DNA of 64,000 bases from Demequinaceae bacterium (GTDB lineage: Bacteria; Actinomycetota; Actinomycetes; Actinomycetales; Demequinaceae). This document shows, piece by piece, positions 24,185-34,400 of the stretch. The translations under genes were made by a program, and so were the position numbers. The number at the start of each line of letters is the position of its first letter. Within the stretch, counting starts at the first letter, position 1. The DNA lies in NCBI GenBank assembly GCA_016933155.1, contig JAFGBM010000010.1:148670-212669 (forward strand), read 5' to 3'. The notes below the pieces were generated by a model. The model was given only the letters and a program-made list of their open reading frames with translations, was not told the DNA's origin and ran no database searches.

Positions 24185-25213
24185 CTAGTTACCGTCCCGC
24201 CAGCGCTGGTAGAAGAGGTTGAGCATCGGGACGAATTCCCCGGTGGCCTTGAAGTTGCCTTCGGACGTGGGGTGGCTGTCGTAGTCGACGGCGTAAGCGG
24301 AGGTGTTCTGGCCTTGGTTCGTGACGTACTGGACCTGCCCGTCGAGGAAGCGGTGGTGGTTGCCGTCCGCCGAGCCGAGGTCGTTCTTGTAGGGGTTCCC
24401 GCCATTCGAGGTCAAGACGTTGTAGAAGTCGAAGACGGCGACGTTCGAGTGGGGATAGCCGTCCAGCCAGTCTTCGACGAGCCACGTGTTGAGTGCCCGG
24501 GCATTCATGGCGGCGCCGGGGTCCGTGTCGTCGGTGATCTGGGGGGGAGCCGTGATGACGACGAAGAGCTTGTCCTGGTGATCGGCGAAGTAGTCGAGCA
24601 GGTCCAAGTACAGCGCCTTCGCATTGCCGACGGTCAGGTTGTCGAGGCCGGCACCGTCGAGGGGGTTGCGTCCCGCGGTGGGCGGATCGCCAGGGCTACC
24701 GTCGATGTAGGAGTTGGGGAAGCAGGACTTGAACATGACGATCTCGTTCTCCCCGCCCGGGTCGTCGTCGAGGCGGGAGTACCAGGAGTACTGATCGGAC
24801 TCGGAGTAGACGGCGTCCATGATGGTGTCGCTCGACGGCCCGAGGAACCAGTTCCACCAGTGGCCGATGTCGGTGTTGTCGCCGATGGCGCTTCCGAGTT
24901 CGGAGTCCTCCGGACCCCAGCCGTAGTTCGTGTCGCCGACGTAGTAGTTGTTGGCCGCGAGCGCCAGGCCGAGCCCTCCGGTCTCGTCGGCGAGCCAGTT
25001 CTCGCCGGTGGAGTGGTGGATGAAGAGGAGCTTGACCGTGTCCTCTGGTGCGGGGACCTCATTGTCGAAGGAGGGGGCCGGGCCCGGTGTGGCCCAGGGC
25101 GTCTCGTCGGGCCAGGGGCTCCAGGAGGACCCGTCGGGGGTGGGTGAGGGCGACGAGGGGCCGCACCCTGCCAGGATCAGTGCCGCTGCGGCGATCACGA
25201 AGACTCGTTTCAT
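24185..25213 (-). CDS. Secreted lipoprotein, possible SGNH-like hydrolase
   Basis: A 342-residue lipoprotein. The signal peptide ends in LILAGC (lipid-modified Cys17), followed by a Ser/Pro-rich linker. The mature domain begins KLLFIHHSTGENWL, then contains IDGSPGDPP, LFVVITAPPQITD and a His-rich C-terminal part (DGNHHRFLDG, VDYDSHPTSEGN). HHSTG and the DxxHPTxxG-like end resemble the first and last blocks of SGNH/GDSL esterases, where a C-terminal D-x-x-H supplies the catalytic pair. Activity is therefore plausible but unproven. RBS GGAGGTCCCC precedes the ATG. Confidence 0.55.
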   Translation of the reverse strand: MKRVFVIAAAALILAGCGPSSPSPTPDGSSWSPWPDETPWATPGPAPSFDNEVPAPEDTVKLLFIHHSTGENWLADETGGLGLALAANNYYVGDTNYGWGPEDSELGSAIGDNTDIGHWWNWFLGPSSDTIMDAVYSESDQYSWYSRLDDDPGGENEIVMFKSCFPNSYIDGSPGDPPTAGRNPLDGAGLDNLTVGNAKALYLDLLDYFADHQDKLFVVITAPPQITDDTDPGAAMNARALNTWLVEDWLDGYPHSNVAVFDFYNVLTSNGGNPYKNDLGSADGNHHRFLDGQVQYVTNQGQNTSAYAVDYDSHPTSEGNFKATGEFVPMLNLFYQRWRDGN

Positions 25214-25369
25214 GGGGACCTCCTCCAGTCCTCAGCATATCCATGGACGGCCCATCGGGGGCGGACATTCCCTCTACAACAAGGTCCACCGCGAGTAGGG
25301 TGAAGGGGTCGGCAACCTACCGCGGGTTCTCGAATCGGCGGGGAGCACAAACGACGTCGGGGGTCGAGA

Positions 25370-28075
25370 ATGCCCAACCCAGATCGCCCACTCCAGAAGA
25401 GTCCACGACGCCCGAAGAGCGCCGAAGCCCCTTTCGTCCACGACGATGTCGAGTGCCGCGTGTTCCGGGCACTCGCGGACAGGGCGTTCTTCGCGAAGGT
25501 CTTCGCGGACTCCCAGGGCATCATCCAGTACGTCAACCCGCATTTTGCCGAGATGCTCGGCTACCGTCCCGAGGAACTGGTGGGCCAGCACATCTCCATC
25601 GCCCACACGCCCGAGCAGATGAAGGACTCCCAGCGCATCATCGAATCCTCGATCGAAAGAGGGCACTCCGAGCCGGAAGAGAACTGGTATGTCCGCCGCG
25701 ACGGCACGGAGTTCCCGCTCCTCGTCGGGTGTGTGACCGTCAGGTCGCCTGTGGACGGGGAGCCCTTCACCGCCATGTCCGGCGTGGACATCTCCCCGAT
25801 CCTTCAGGCGCGTAAGGACTACCAGACCCTCTTCGACGAGATGCTCGACGGCTTCGCCCACCACGAGATCATCTGCGACGACTCCGGCGCACCGATCGAC
25901 TACCGATACCTTTCCGTCAATTCCGCCTGGGAGGACATGGTCGGCCTGAAGGCGGACGACGTCATCGGCAAGACGGTTCTGGAGGTTCTTCCCGGAGTTG
26001 AGAAGGCGTGGATCGATACCTTCGGAGCGGTGGCCATCACCGGCGAACCGAATCGATTCAAGAACTACTCCGCCCCCCTCGACAAGCACTTCGAGGTGAC
26101 GGCCTACTGCCCCGCACCGGGAGAATTCGCCTGCCTATTCACGGACATCACCGAGCGCGTGAAGGCCGAGCAGGCCTACCGGACCCTCTTCAATGAGATG
26201 CTTGATGCCTTCTCCCACTTCGAGGTGATCTTCGACGACTCCGGGAAGGCGGTGGACTACCGGTACCTTGCGGTGAATCCCGCATGGGAGAGGGCCCGGG
26301 AGCAGCGCGCCGAGGACGTCGTCGGAAAGACCCTGACGGAGGTTTCCCCCGACTACGATCCGGCATGGATCGAGATGGCCGGAAGGGTCGCCACGACCGG
26401 TGAACCCATTCGCACCAACATCCATTACGAAGGCCTGGACAAGTACTTCGAGGCGACGGTGTTCCGTCCGGCACCGGGTGAGTGCGCGGTCATCCTTCTA
26501 GACATCACCGACCGCAAGGTTTACGAGGATGCCCTTCGCAAGGGAGAACACGACCTCCAGAGGACGCAACGACTGGCGAACGTGGGCAGTTGGACCTGGG
26601 ATTTCGCGACAGGCAAGGTCACATGGACCGAGGTGCTCTTCGAGGTCTTCGGCCTGGAGCCCGCACCCACCGCTCCGACGTTTTCGGAGCAGGAGGACCT
26701 CGTCACGCCGTCGACATACAAAGCCCTCCGCGAGGCGGTCGCCGGAACCAAGGAGACCGGTATTCCCTACGAGGTCGAGTTGGAGATCCCGAGAGAGGAC
26801 GGCACGTCCCGTTGGTTGTGGGCCCGAGGGGAACCGGTCACGGACGCAACGGGACAGATCACGGGCCTCTGGGGCGCCGCCCAAGACATCACGGAGCGGA
26901 AGATGCAGGAGGCCGACAAACTGCGGCTCGAGGCTCAATTGTCCAGGGCCCAGAGGCTGGAATCGGTGGGCCGATTCGCCGGAAGCGTGGCGCATGACTT
27001 CAACAACATGCTGACGGTCATCCTGGGCCACGTCGAACGGGACCTCCCAAGAATTCAGCATGATAACCCGGTCTATGCCGACCTCATGGAGATCGGCCAA
27101 GTCGCCGAGCGATCCGCCGCCTTGACCCGGCAACTGCTGGCCTTCGCCAGCAGTCAACCCGCGTCTCCCCGCGTCATCGACCTCAACAAGACGATTGAAG
27201 CGATCCTCGTCATGATGAGACGCCTCATCGGGGAGGAGATCAACCTGACCTGGAACCCAGGGAAGGATCTCTCGCCGGTGAGAATCGATCCCACCCAGGT
27301 CGATCAGATCCTGGCCAATCTCTGTGTCAACGCGCGGGACGCGATCGATGATGTGGGAGACATCACCATCGAGACCAAGAACGTCCACTTCAATGCGGAG
27401 TTTTGCGCCTGGCACCCGGACTGCCGCGAGGGCGACTACGTCGAACTCTCCGTGACCGACAACGGTTCGGGCATGGATCTCGAAACCCAGGCCCGTCTCT
27501 TCGAACCGTTCTTCACCACCAAGGACCAGGGGCAGGGCACCGGGCTCGGGCTCTCCACCCTCTACGGCATCGTCCAACAGAACAACGGCTTCGTCACCGT
27601 GACCAGCGAGCCTGGGGTGGGCACGACCTTTCGGATCAACCTCCCCCGACAGGCGGCGGGGTCGGAGTCCTCTCCCGAACCGACCGCTGAGGTCACCGAT
27701 GAGCCCGGCACGGAGACGGTCCTGCTGGTGGAGGATGAGCCCGCGATCCTCAAGATGGTTTCGATCATGCTGGGGGGCAGGGGCTATACGGTCCTGACGG
27801 CGGCGACGCCGAGTGAGGCGATCCGTCTGGCCCAGAATCATTCCGGATCGATCGACCTGCTGTTGACCTACGTCATCATGCCCGAAATGAATGGCGCCGT
27901 GCTGGCGGAACGGATTCGATCGCTACAGCCCGATCTCAAGTGCCTGTTCATGTCCGGGTACACGGCCAACGTCCTTGCGCCTTATGGGGTTCTCGACGAC
28001 GGGGCCCACTTCATCGCGAAGCCCTTCCACCTGAAGGACTTGGCGGCGAAGGTTCGCGAGGTCCTCGACTCCTGA
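25370..28075 (+). CDS. Cytosolic four-PAS hybrid histidine kinase with altered receiver domain
   Basis: A 901-residue protein without membrane helices. PAS1 (~32-145), PAS2 (~150-270), PAS3 (~275-395, a near duplicate of PAS2) and PAS4 with PAC (~405-520) come first. A HisKA domain follows with phosphoacceptor His542 in AHDFNNMLTVILGH. The HATPase domain has N-box NLCVNARDAI, DNGSGMD and GTGLGLST. A C-terminal REC domain (~775-900) has VLLVEDEP, but the phosphorylated Asp position in LLLTYVIMPEMNG is Tyr834 (codon TAC, 27869-27871) instead of Asp. The kinase core looks active, while the receiver cannot be phosphorylated in the usual way. No partner response regulator is adjacent, so the output is unknown. 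Confidence 0.88.
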   Translation: MPNPDRPLQKSPRRPKSAEAPFVHDDVECRVFRALADRAFFAKVFADSQGIIQYVNPHFAEMLGYRPEELVGQHISIAHTPEQMKDSQRIIESSIERGHSEPEENWYVRRDGTEFPLLVGCVTVRSPVDGEPFTAMSGVDISPILQARKDYQTLFDEMLDGFAHHEIICDDSGAPIDYRYLSVNSAWEDMVGLKADDVIGKTVLEVLPGVEKAWIDTFGAVAITGEPNRFKNYSAPLDKHFEVTAYCPAPGEFACLFTDITERVKAEQAYRTLFNEMLDAFSHFEVIFDDSGKAVDYRYLAVNPAWERAREQRAEDVVGKTLTEVSPDYDPAWIEMAGRVATTGEPIRTNIHYEGLDKYFEATVFRPAPGECAVILLDITDRKVYEDALRKGEHDLQRTQRLANVGSWTWDFATGKVTWTEVLFEVFGLEPAPTAPTFSEQEDLVTPSTYKALREAVAGTKETGIPYEVELEIPREDGTSRWLWARGEPVTDATGQITGLWGAAQDITERKMQEADKLRLEAQLSRAQRLESVGRFAGSVAHDFNNMLTVILGHVERDLPRIQHDNPVYADLMEIGQVAERSAALTRQLLAFASSQPASPRVIDLNKTIEAILVMMRRLIGEEINLTWNPGKDLSPVRIDPTQVDQILANLCVNARDAIDDVGDITIETKNVHFNAEFCAWHPDCREGDYVELSVTDNGSGMDLETQARLFEPFFTTKDQGQGTGLGLSTLYGIVQQNNGFVTVTSEPGVGTTFRINLPRQAAGSESSPEPTAEVTDEPGTETVLLVEDEPAILKMVSIMLGGRGYTVLTAATPSEAIRLAQNHSGSIDLLLTYVIMPEMNGAVLAERIRSLQPDLKCLFMSGYTANVLAPYGVLDDGAHFIAKPFHLKDLAAKVREVLDS

Positions 28076-28144
28076 TCCCCGCGGGTCGGGCTTGACGAGA
28101 CCCACCGTTGCTGGAGAAGTGATAGGAGTGTCGGTGGACGTCCG

Positions 28145-28150
28145 TACGAT
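28145..28150 (+). promoter_or_regulatory. -10 hexamer TACGAT of a leaderless promoter
   Basis: TACGAT is followed by GCGGGG and then the ATG at 28157. It has the same six-base spacing as other genes in the window. Confidence 0.45.
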
Positions 28151-28156
28151 GCGGGG

Positions 28157-28714
28157 ATGGGTCAACGACCGCTGCTCACGCCTGGCTTATCCGGTGCCGA
28201 GTTGCTCCGCTGGTACTGGCTCAAAGACGAATTGGTCGGTCTGGCTCGGCAACTTGGCCTCAGCACGACGGGCGGAAAGGCCGAACTCACGAGCCGGCTG
28301 GCCGCCGCCCTCGATGGCGAGCCGGTGGTATCGCCCACGCAACGTCGGACGTCATCGCCATCGCCTCAGCTCTCCGGGCCCCTCGGCCCGGACCCGGTGA
28401 TCCCCCCGGAACAGCGCTGCAGTCAGGAACTTCGGGCCTTCTTCACCCGACACATCGGTCGGACGTTCCGGTTCGACGCCGCGATGCGTGACTTCATCGC
28501 CACCGGCGCAGGGCGGACACTCGCCGACGCCCTGGAGCACTGGCATGCCACACGGTCGTCGCCCCCGCCCCCGATCGGGCCGCAGTTCGAATTCAACCGC
28601 TTCCTGCGCGACTGGCACACCGCCAATCCCGGGGGCGGTCGGGCTGAGGCGATCGCCGCATGGCGTACCCACCGATCTCTTCCGATCAATGCCCGCGGCG
28701 AAGCCCCGGAGTGA
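28157..28714 (+). CDS. SAP-domain / DUF6434 protein
   Basis: A 185-residue soluble protein. The N-terminal part [39 protein letters not shown] is a SAP-type helix-extension-helix motif, usually nucleic-acid binding. The C-terminal half fits the DUF6434 pattern: [20 protein letters not shown], then [12 protein letters not shown], then [24 protein letters not shown]. The family occurs widely in Firmicutes and actinobacteria and has no assigned function. It stands alone between the kinase and phosphoketolase genes. Confidence 0.75.
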   Translation: MGQRPLLTPGLSGAELLRWYWLKDELVGLARQLGLSTTGGKAELTSRLAAALDGEPVVSPTQRRTSSPSPQLSGPLGPDPVIPPEQRCSQELRAFFTRHIGRTFRFDAAMRDFIATGAGRTLADALEHWHATRSSPPPPIGPQFEFNRFLRDWHTANPGGGRAEAIAAWRTHRSLPINARGEAPE

Positions 28715-28823
28715 CGACACTCTCCGACCCCGTGACCCTCGCCCAAGGCAGGAGTCTGCAAAACTGGGGTTGGCTCCGTACGCTGGGAACTTGAAGAGAC
28801 ATCCACTCCTGCGGAGGTCAATC

Positions 28824-31280
28824 GTGACGGCAACACCCTGGGTCAAACGAGCGGGCAAGGCCGCCGACGCGGAGGATCTCGCGGCCATCGATCGGTGGTG
28901 GCGGGCCAGCAACTACCTCAGCGTCGGCCAGATCTACCTGCTCGACAATCCGCTGCTGCGTCAGCCGTTGACGCGTGACCACGTCAAGCCGCGACTGGTG
29001 GGCCACTGGGGCACCACGCCGGGCCTGAACTTCCTGTATGCGCATCTCAACCGGATGATCCGTGAGCGCCGTCAGCCCACGATGTACATCATCGGCCCAG
29101 GCCACGGCGGCCCCGCCCTCGTCGCTGGAAGCTTCCTCGACGGCACGTACCCGGCGACGTACCCGGACATCTCCAACGACGAGGCCGGCATCCGGCGCCT
29201 GTTCAAGCAGTTCTCGTTCCCCGGAGGAATCCCCTCCCACGTGGCCCCGGAAACCCCCGGCTCGATTCACGAGGGAGGGGAGCTCGGTTACGCGCTGAGC
29301 CACGCCTACGGGGCGGCGTTCGACAATCCGGACCTGCTGGTCGCGGCGGTGGTCGGCGACGGGGAGGCCGAGACCGGCCCGCTCGCCACCAGCTGGCACT
29401 CGAACAAGTTCATCAATCCCCTGACCGACGGCGTCGTGCTGCCGATCCTGCACCTCAACGGCTACAAGATCGCCAACCCCACGGTGCTGGAGCGCATCAG
29501 CGACGAGGAACTCGACTCGCTCATGCGCGGCTACGGCCACAAGCCGCACGTGTTCGTCGCCGGCTTCGACGACGAGAGTCACACAGAGATCCACGGCCGG
29601 TTCGCCGCCTTGCTCGACGACGTCATGGACGAGATCGCGGCGATCAAGGCGGAGGCCGCATCAAACCCGCTCATGGACCGGCCGATGTGGCCCATGATCG
29701 TGATGCGCACCCCCAAGGGATGGACGTGCCCCGCGGAGATCGACGGCCTTCAGACCGAGGGCTCGTGGCGGGCGCACCAGGTGCCGCTCGCGAGCGCGCG
29801 CGACACGGAAGCCCACCTCAAGGTGCTGGAGGGTTGGCTCCGGTCGTACCGCCCCGAGGAACTGTTCGACGACGCCGGGGCCCCGCTCGCGTCGGTGACG
29901 AGCCTGGCTCCCGAGGGAGTCTTGCGCATGAGCGCCGCGCCGCAGGCCAACGGCGGCCTCCTGCTCGAGGACCTGCGCCTTCCCGACTTCCGTGACTTCG
30001 CGGTCGACGTTCCCGTCCCGGGCTCGGCCGTGGTCGAGGCGACCAGGGTGCTCGGTTCGTGGCTCGCGGCCGTGATGCGGGCGAACCCCGACAGTTTCCG
30101 CATCTTCGCCCCCGATGAGCTCGCCTCGAACCGTCTCCAGGCCGTGCTGGACGTCACGGACAAGGTGTGGCAGGCACGCCGCGAGGACGACGGCACGCAC
30201 ACCGGTCCCGAGGGCCGCGTCATCGAGATGCTGTCCGAGCATCAGTGCCAAGGATGGCTCGAGGGCTACCTGCTGACCGGTCGGCACGGCTTATTCACGT
30301 CGTACGAGGCCTTCATCCACATCATCGACTCGATGTTCAACCAGCATGCCAAGTGGCTGAAGGTGACGCAGGAGTTGCCGTGGCGTCGACCGATCGCGTC
30401 GCTCAACTACCTGCTCTCGAGCCACGTCTGGCGTCAGGACCACAATGGCTTCTCGCATCAGGACCCCGGCTTCATCGACCATGTGGTCAACAAGAAGGCC
30501 GAGGTGGTTCGGGTGTATTTACCGCCGGACGCCAACACCCTTCTGAGCACGTTCGACCACAACCTGCGGAGCCGCGACTACGTCAACGTGGTGGTGGCGG
30601 GCAAGCAGCCGCAGGCGTCGTGGCTGACGATGGACCAGGCCGTCGACCATTGCACGCGTGGCCTCGGCATCTGGGAGTTTGCCTCGAATGTTCCGTTGGG
30701 GGAGGAGCCCGATGTGGTCTTGGCGGCCGCCGGCGACGTGCCGACGCTTGAGGTCCTGGCCGCCATCGACATCATCCGCACGGAGCTTCCGGACGTGAAG
30801 GTCCGGATGGTCAACGTGGTGGATCTCATGAAGCTGCAGCCGGAGGAGGAGCATCCGCACGGGATGTCGGACCGTGAATTCGATCAACTCTTCACGACGG
30901 ACAGGCCGATCATCTTCAACTATCACGGCTACCCGTGGCTCATCCACCGCCTCACCTACCGCCGTAGGGGGCACGCCAACCTGCATGTGCGCGGGTTCAA
31001 GGAGGAGGGGACGACCACCACGCCGTTCGACATGGCGATGATGAATGACATCGACCGGTTCCACCTGGTCATGGACGTCATCGATCGGGTGCCGGGTCTG
31101 GGCGCTCGTGCGGCGTCGCTGCGCCAGCGCCTGTTCGACAAGCGCCTAGAGGCCCGACGCTACACGCGCGAGTACGGCGCCGACCTGCCCGAGGTCGAGG
31201 GCTGGGTGTGGCCCGACGCTCGCGGCCTAGTGACGGACGACGTCGACGCCGTCGCGGCCACCGGCGGAGACAACGTGTAA
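28824..31280 (+). CDS. xfp: Phosphoketolase (xylulose-5-P/fructose-6-P)
   Basis: An 818-residue ThDP enzyme of the XFP family. It has [23 protein letters not shown], the ThDP-binding [22 protein letters not shown], and a C-terminal half with [24 protein letters not shown] and [17 protein letters not shown], all hallmarks of phosphoketolases. It cleaves xylulose 5-phosphate or fructose 6-phosphate with phosphate to acetyl phosphate plus a C3 or C4 sugar phosphate. A GTG start at 28824 with GGAGGT 7 bases upstream is chosen; the frame is open farther upstream across unrelated sequence. No acetate kinase or phosphotransacetylase gene is adjacent. Full family length. Confidence 0.95.
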   Translation: MTATPWVKRAGKAADAEDLAAIDRWWRASNYLSVGQIYLLDNPLLRQPLTRDHVKPRLVGHWGTTPGLNFLYAHLNRMIRERRQPTMYIIGPGHGGPALVAGSFLDGTYPATYPDISNDEAGIRRLFKQFSFPGGIPSHVAPETPGSIHEGGELGYALSHAYGAAFDNPDLLVAAVVGDGEAETGPLATSWHSNKFINPLTDGVVLPILHLNGYKIANPTVLERISDEELDSLMRGYGHKPHVFVAGFDDESHTEIHGRFAALLDDVMDEIAAIKAEAASNPLMDRPMWPMIVMRTPKGWTCPAEIDGLQTEGSWRAHQVPLASARDTEAHLKVLEGWLRSYRPEELFDDAGAPLASVTSLAPEGVLRMSAAPQANGGLLLEDLRLPDFRDFAVDVPVPGSAVVEATRVLGSWLAAVMRANPDSFRIFAPDELASNRLQAVLDVTDKVWQARREDDGTHTGPEGRVIEMLSEHQCQGWLEGYLLTGRHGLFTSYEAFIHIIDSMFNQHAKWLKVTQELPWRRPIASLNYLLSSHVWRQDHNGFSHQDPGFIDHVVNKKAEVVRVYLPPDANTLLSTFDHNLRSRDYVNVVVAGKQPQASWLTMDQAVDHCTRGLGIWEFASNVPLGEEPDVVLAAAGDVPTLEVLAAIDIIRTELPDVKVRMVNVVDLMKLQPEEEHPHGMSDREFDQLFTTDRPIIFNYHGYPWLIHRLTYRRRGHANLHVRGFKEEGTTTTPFDMAMMNDIDRFHLVMDVIDRVPGLGARAASLRQRLFDKRLEARRYTREYGADLPEVEGWVWPDARGLVTDDVDAVAATGGDNV

Positions 31281-31426
31281 AAAGCGGGTTGACTGGGGAG
31301 GGTGGTGTCCTCAGCACGGGTGCTCCTCGGTACGCCGTACCCCAACTCAGTCCCCGTGGGGCAGGTCAAACTGTCACTACAACCTGCATCACGCCCGGTC
31401 ACCCTTCCGCTGACTTTGACGTCAAA
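31281..31426. other. Intergenic space between convergent genes
   Basis: 146 bases between the phosphoketolase stop and the stop of the propeller protein. A weak CCCC-GT-GGGG pairing around 31360 is the only structure seen, and no clear terminator is present. Confidence 0.4.
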
Positions 31427-34400
31427 TCACTCCGATGCAACGAAGCGCGCTCCCATGGCTTCCGCGGAATATCCACTTGAGACGCTCCACCATGTCACAG
31501 GGCTCAGGAAGGTGGATCCTGCGCCCGTTGAGAACCAAATATCAAGGTGCGCACCGTCTCCGTCGTCGTAGAGCGCGGCAATGTCGTGGCGGCCATCGTT
31601 ATCGAAGTCACCAGCGATCATGCGGTTGTCTACGTTCTCAAGGGTGTAGCCACCCTCACTGGCCCACCACCCGCTGGAGTCGGTGGGGGTGTAGTAGAAC
31701 GACGAGCCGCGGGAGAGCCACACGTGGATTCGAGCTTCCCCTCCGTAGTCGTAAAACGTGGCGATATCATCTTGACCATCGGCATTGAAGTCACCTGCGA
31801 CCATTCGATCAGCCACTTCGCCAAGGTCATACCCGCTCGACGTATTCCACCAACCACCTACGCCCTTGAATTGGAACGACGTACCTTCGTCGGAAAGCCA
31901 CACGTGGATTCGTGAAGCACCGTCTGCGAATCCTTCGTAATCTCCGTAGTCATAGAACGTGGCGATGTCGTCGAAACCGTCGGCATTGAAATCCCCAGCG
32001 ACCATGCGGTTGGCCACGTACTCAATGTCGTACCCGCTCGACACGGCCCACCAACCACCTACGCCCGTGAACTGGAACGATGAATCGGTTGTTGATGCAA
32101 GCCACACATGGATCTGCGCACCCGACCCTGAGTCATAGAGTGTGGCGATTTCATCCCTACCATCATTGTTGAAGTCACCCGCGACCATACGGCCATCCAC
32201 ATTCGAAAGGTCATAGTCAGGATCACTCCACCAACTACCGTCCCCGGAAGAGATTCCCGATCCCGTCGATAGCCCCACATCAATATGGGTAAAAGACCCA
32301 TCCGAATACAGGGTCGCCACATCCGTCTTGCGATCACCATCAAAGTCACCGGTAACCGTGCGCCCGTCAACGGATTCGGAGGAGTACCCGTTCTCCACGT
32401 ACCACCAGCCATCCGCGCGCTGATACTCGAGACCAGGAGGTGTGGCGGACCATCTGTCAATACGTACACCGTCTCCGTCGTCGTAGAAAACGGCGAAGTC
32501 ATCAGATCCATCAGCATCGAAATCACCGGCGACCATACGGTCATCGACGTTCTCCAGAGCGTAGTCAGGCTCGCTGGCCCACCAACCGTCGGAGCCTGCG
32601 TAGTCGAACCTCGAATGACGCGATAGCCACACGTGGGCTCGCACAGGATTGGTTTCGTCGTCGTAGAGCGTGGCGATGTCGTCGAAACCGTCGGCATTGA
32701 AATCACCCGTGACTACGCGGTCGGCCATGTACTGAAGGTCGTAGTCGCCCTCACTGGCCCACCAACCATCCACGCCCGTGAATTGAAACGACGTACCGGT
32801 TGTCGATGCAAGCCACACGTGGATCCGCGAATCACCGTCTTCGTAGCCTGGGTAGTCTCCGTAGTCATAGAACGTGGCAATATCATCCCGACCATCATTG
32901 TTGAAGTCACCCGCGACCATACGGTTGGCTACTTTCTCAACGTCGTACCCGCTCGTAACACCCCACCAACTACCTTTGTAGTCGAACGACAAGCCGTCGG
33001 AACTCCACACGTGGATCTGAGCACCCGATCCGTAGTCGTAGAACGTGGCAATGTCATCGACACCATCAGCATTGAAGTCACCCGCGACCATACGTCCATC
33101 CACGGCATCAAGGGCATACCCGTTGTCTTCATTCCACCAACTACCAGGCTCATCAAAATAACCACTCTGGAAGGTGAACCCCTCCCCTGTTGACAACCAA
33201 ACGTCGACATATGCGCCGACATCGCTGTAGCGATAGAACGCGGCAATATCGTCCTTTTGATCACCATTGAAATCACCAGCGACCACACGGTCAGCCACGT
33301 TCTCAACGATGTAACCAGGATCGCTCCACCAACTACCAACTCCAGGAGAGAACCCAGACCCTGACGAGAGTCCCACATCAATGTGCGCACCGGACCCATC
33401 CGAATACAAGATCGCTACATCCGCATCCCCATCACCATCAAAGTCCCCCTCAACAGTGCGACCCTCCACTCGTTCCTCGAAAGACGCTGGCTCCGGAGTA
33501 CTGATGAAATCATCCGACAGAGTCACAACCGCATCCGCAGCATCGAACTCGACACCAGTCCCGTTGTGATACCAGCCGTTGATGTGAGCTCCGTTTCCGT
33601 CGGCGTAGAACGTTGCGAAGTCGTGGGTTCCGTCGTTGTTGAAGTCGCCAGCGACCATACGGTTATCTACGTTCTCAAGGGCGTAATTGTCACTGGCCCA
33701 CCAACCTTCGGAACCTTGGTAGGCGAACGACGATCCTGTTGTCGACGCCTGCCAGACGTGTATCCGAGCACCCGCCCCGTAGTCGTAGAACGTGGCGATG
33801 TCGTCCCGGCCGTCTTCGTTGAAGTCACCCGCGACCATGCGGTCAGCCACTTGATTGAGGTCGTACCCGCTCGAGGCATACCACCAACTGGTGAGGCTGG
33901 GGAACGATGAACCATTTGAGAGCCACACGTGGATCCGTGCACTGCTTCCGTACTTGTAGAACGTGGCAATGTCATCCCGACCATCAGAATTGAAGTCACC
34001 TGCGACCATACGATCGGCTACGGAGCCACCAGGATACCCGCTTGAAACAGTCCACCAACTGTTGTCGTAGACGAACGACGAACCATTGGAACTCCACACG
34101 TGGATGAATACACCCGCATCTCCGTACTCATAAAACGTGGCAATATCATCCAAATTTTCTGGGTCACCATCGAAGTTGCCGGCGACCATACGGCCATCCA
34201 CGGAATCGAGATTGTACGTGGGTGCCAGAGTCCCCCAAACCGGATTCTCGTTCTCACCATCCTGAAGGGTGAACCCCGTGCCATCCGCATTCGACAACCA
34301 AACATCGAAATGCGAGCCGTTTACACCATCGCTGTAGATCACAGCGATGTCGTCCTTCTCATCGCTGTTGAATCTGCCAGCGACTATCCGATCAGCCACG

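Noticed and set aside
28824..31280. Phosphoketolase gene as a horizontal-transfer island
   Set aside because: Codon use looks slightly different by eye, but no flanking repeats, integrase or clear GC break were seen, so transfer is not claimed.
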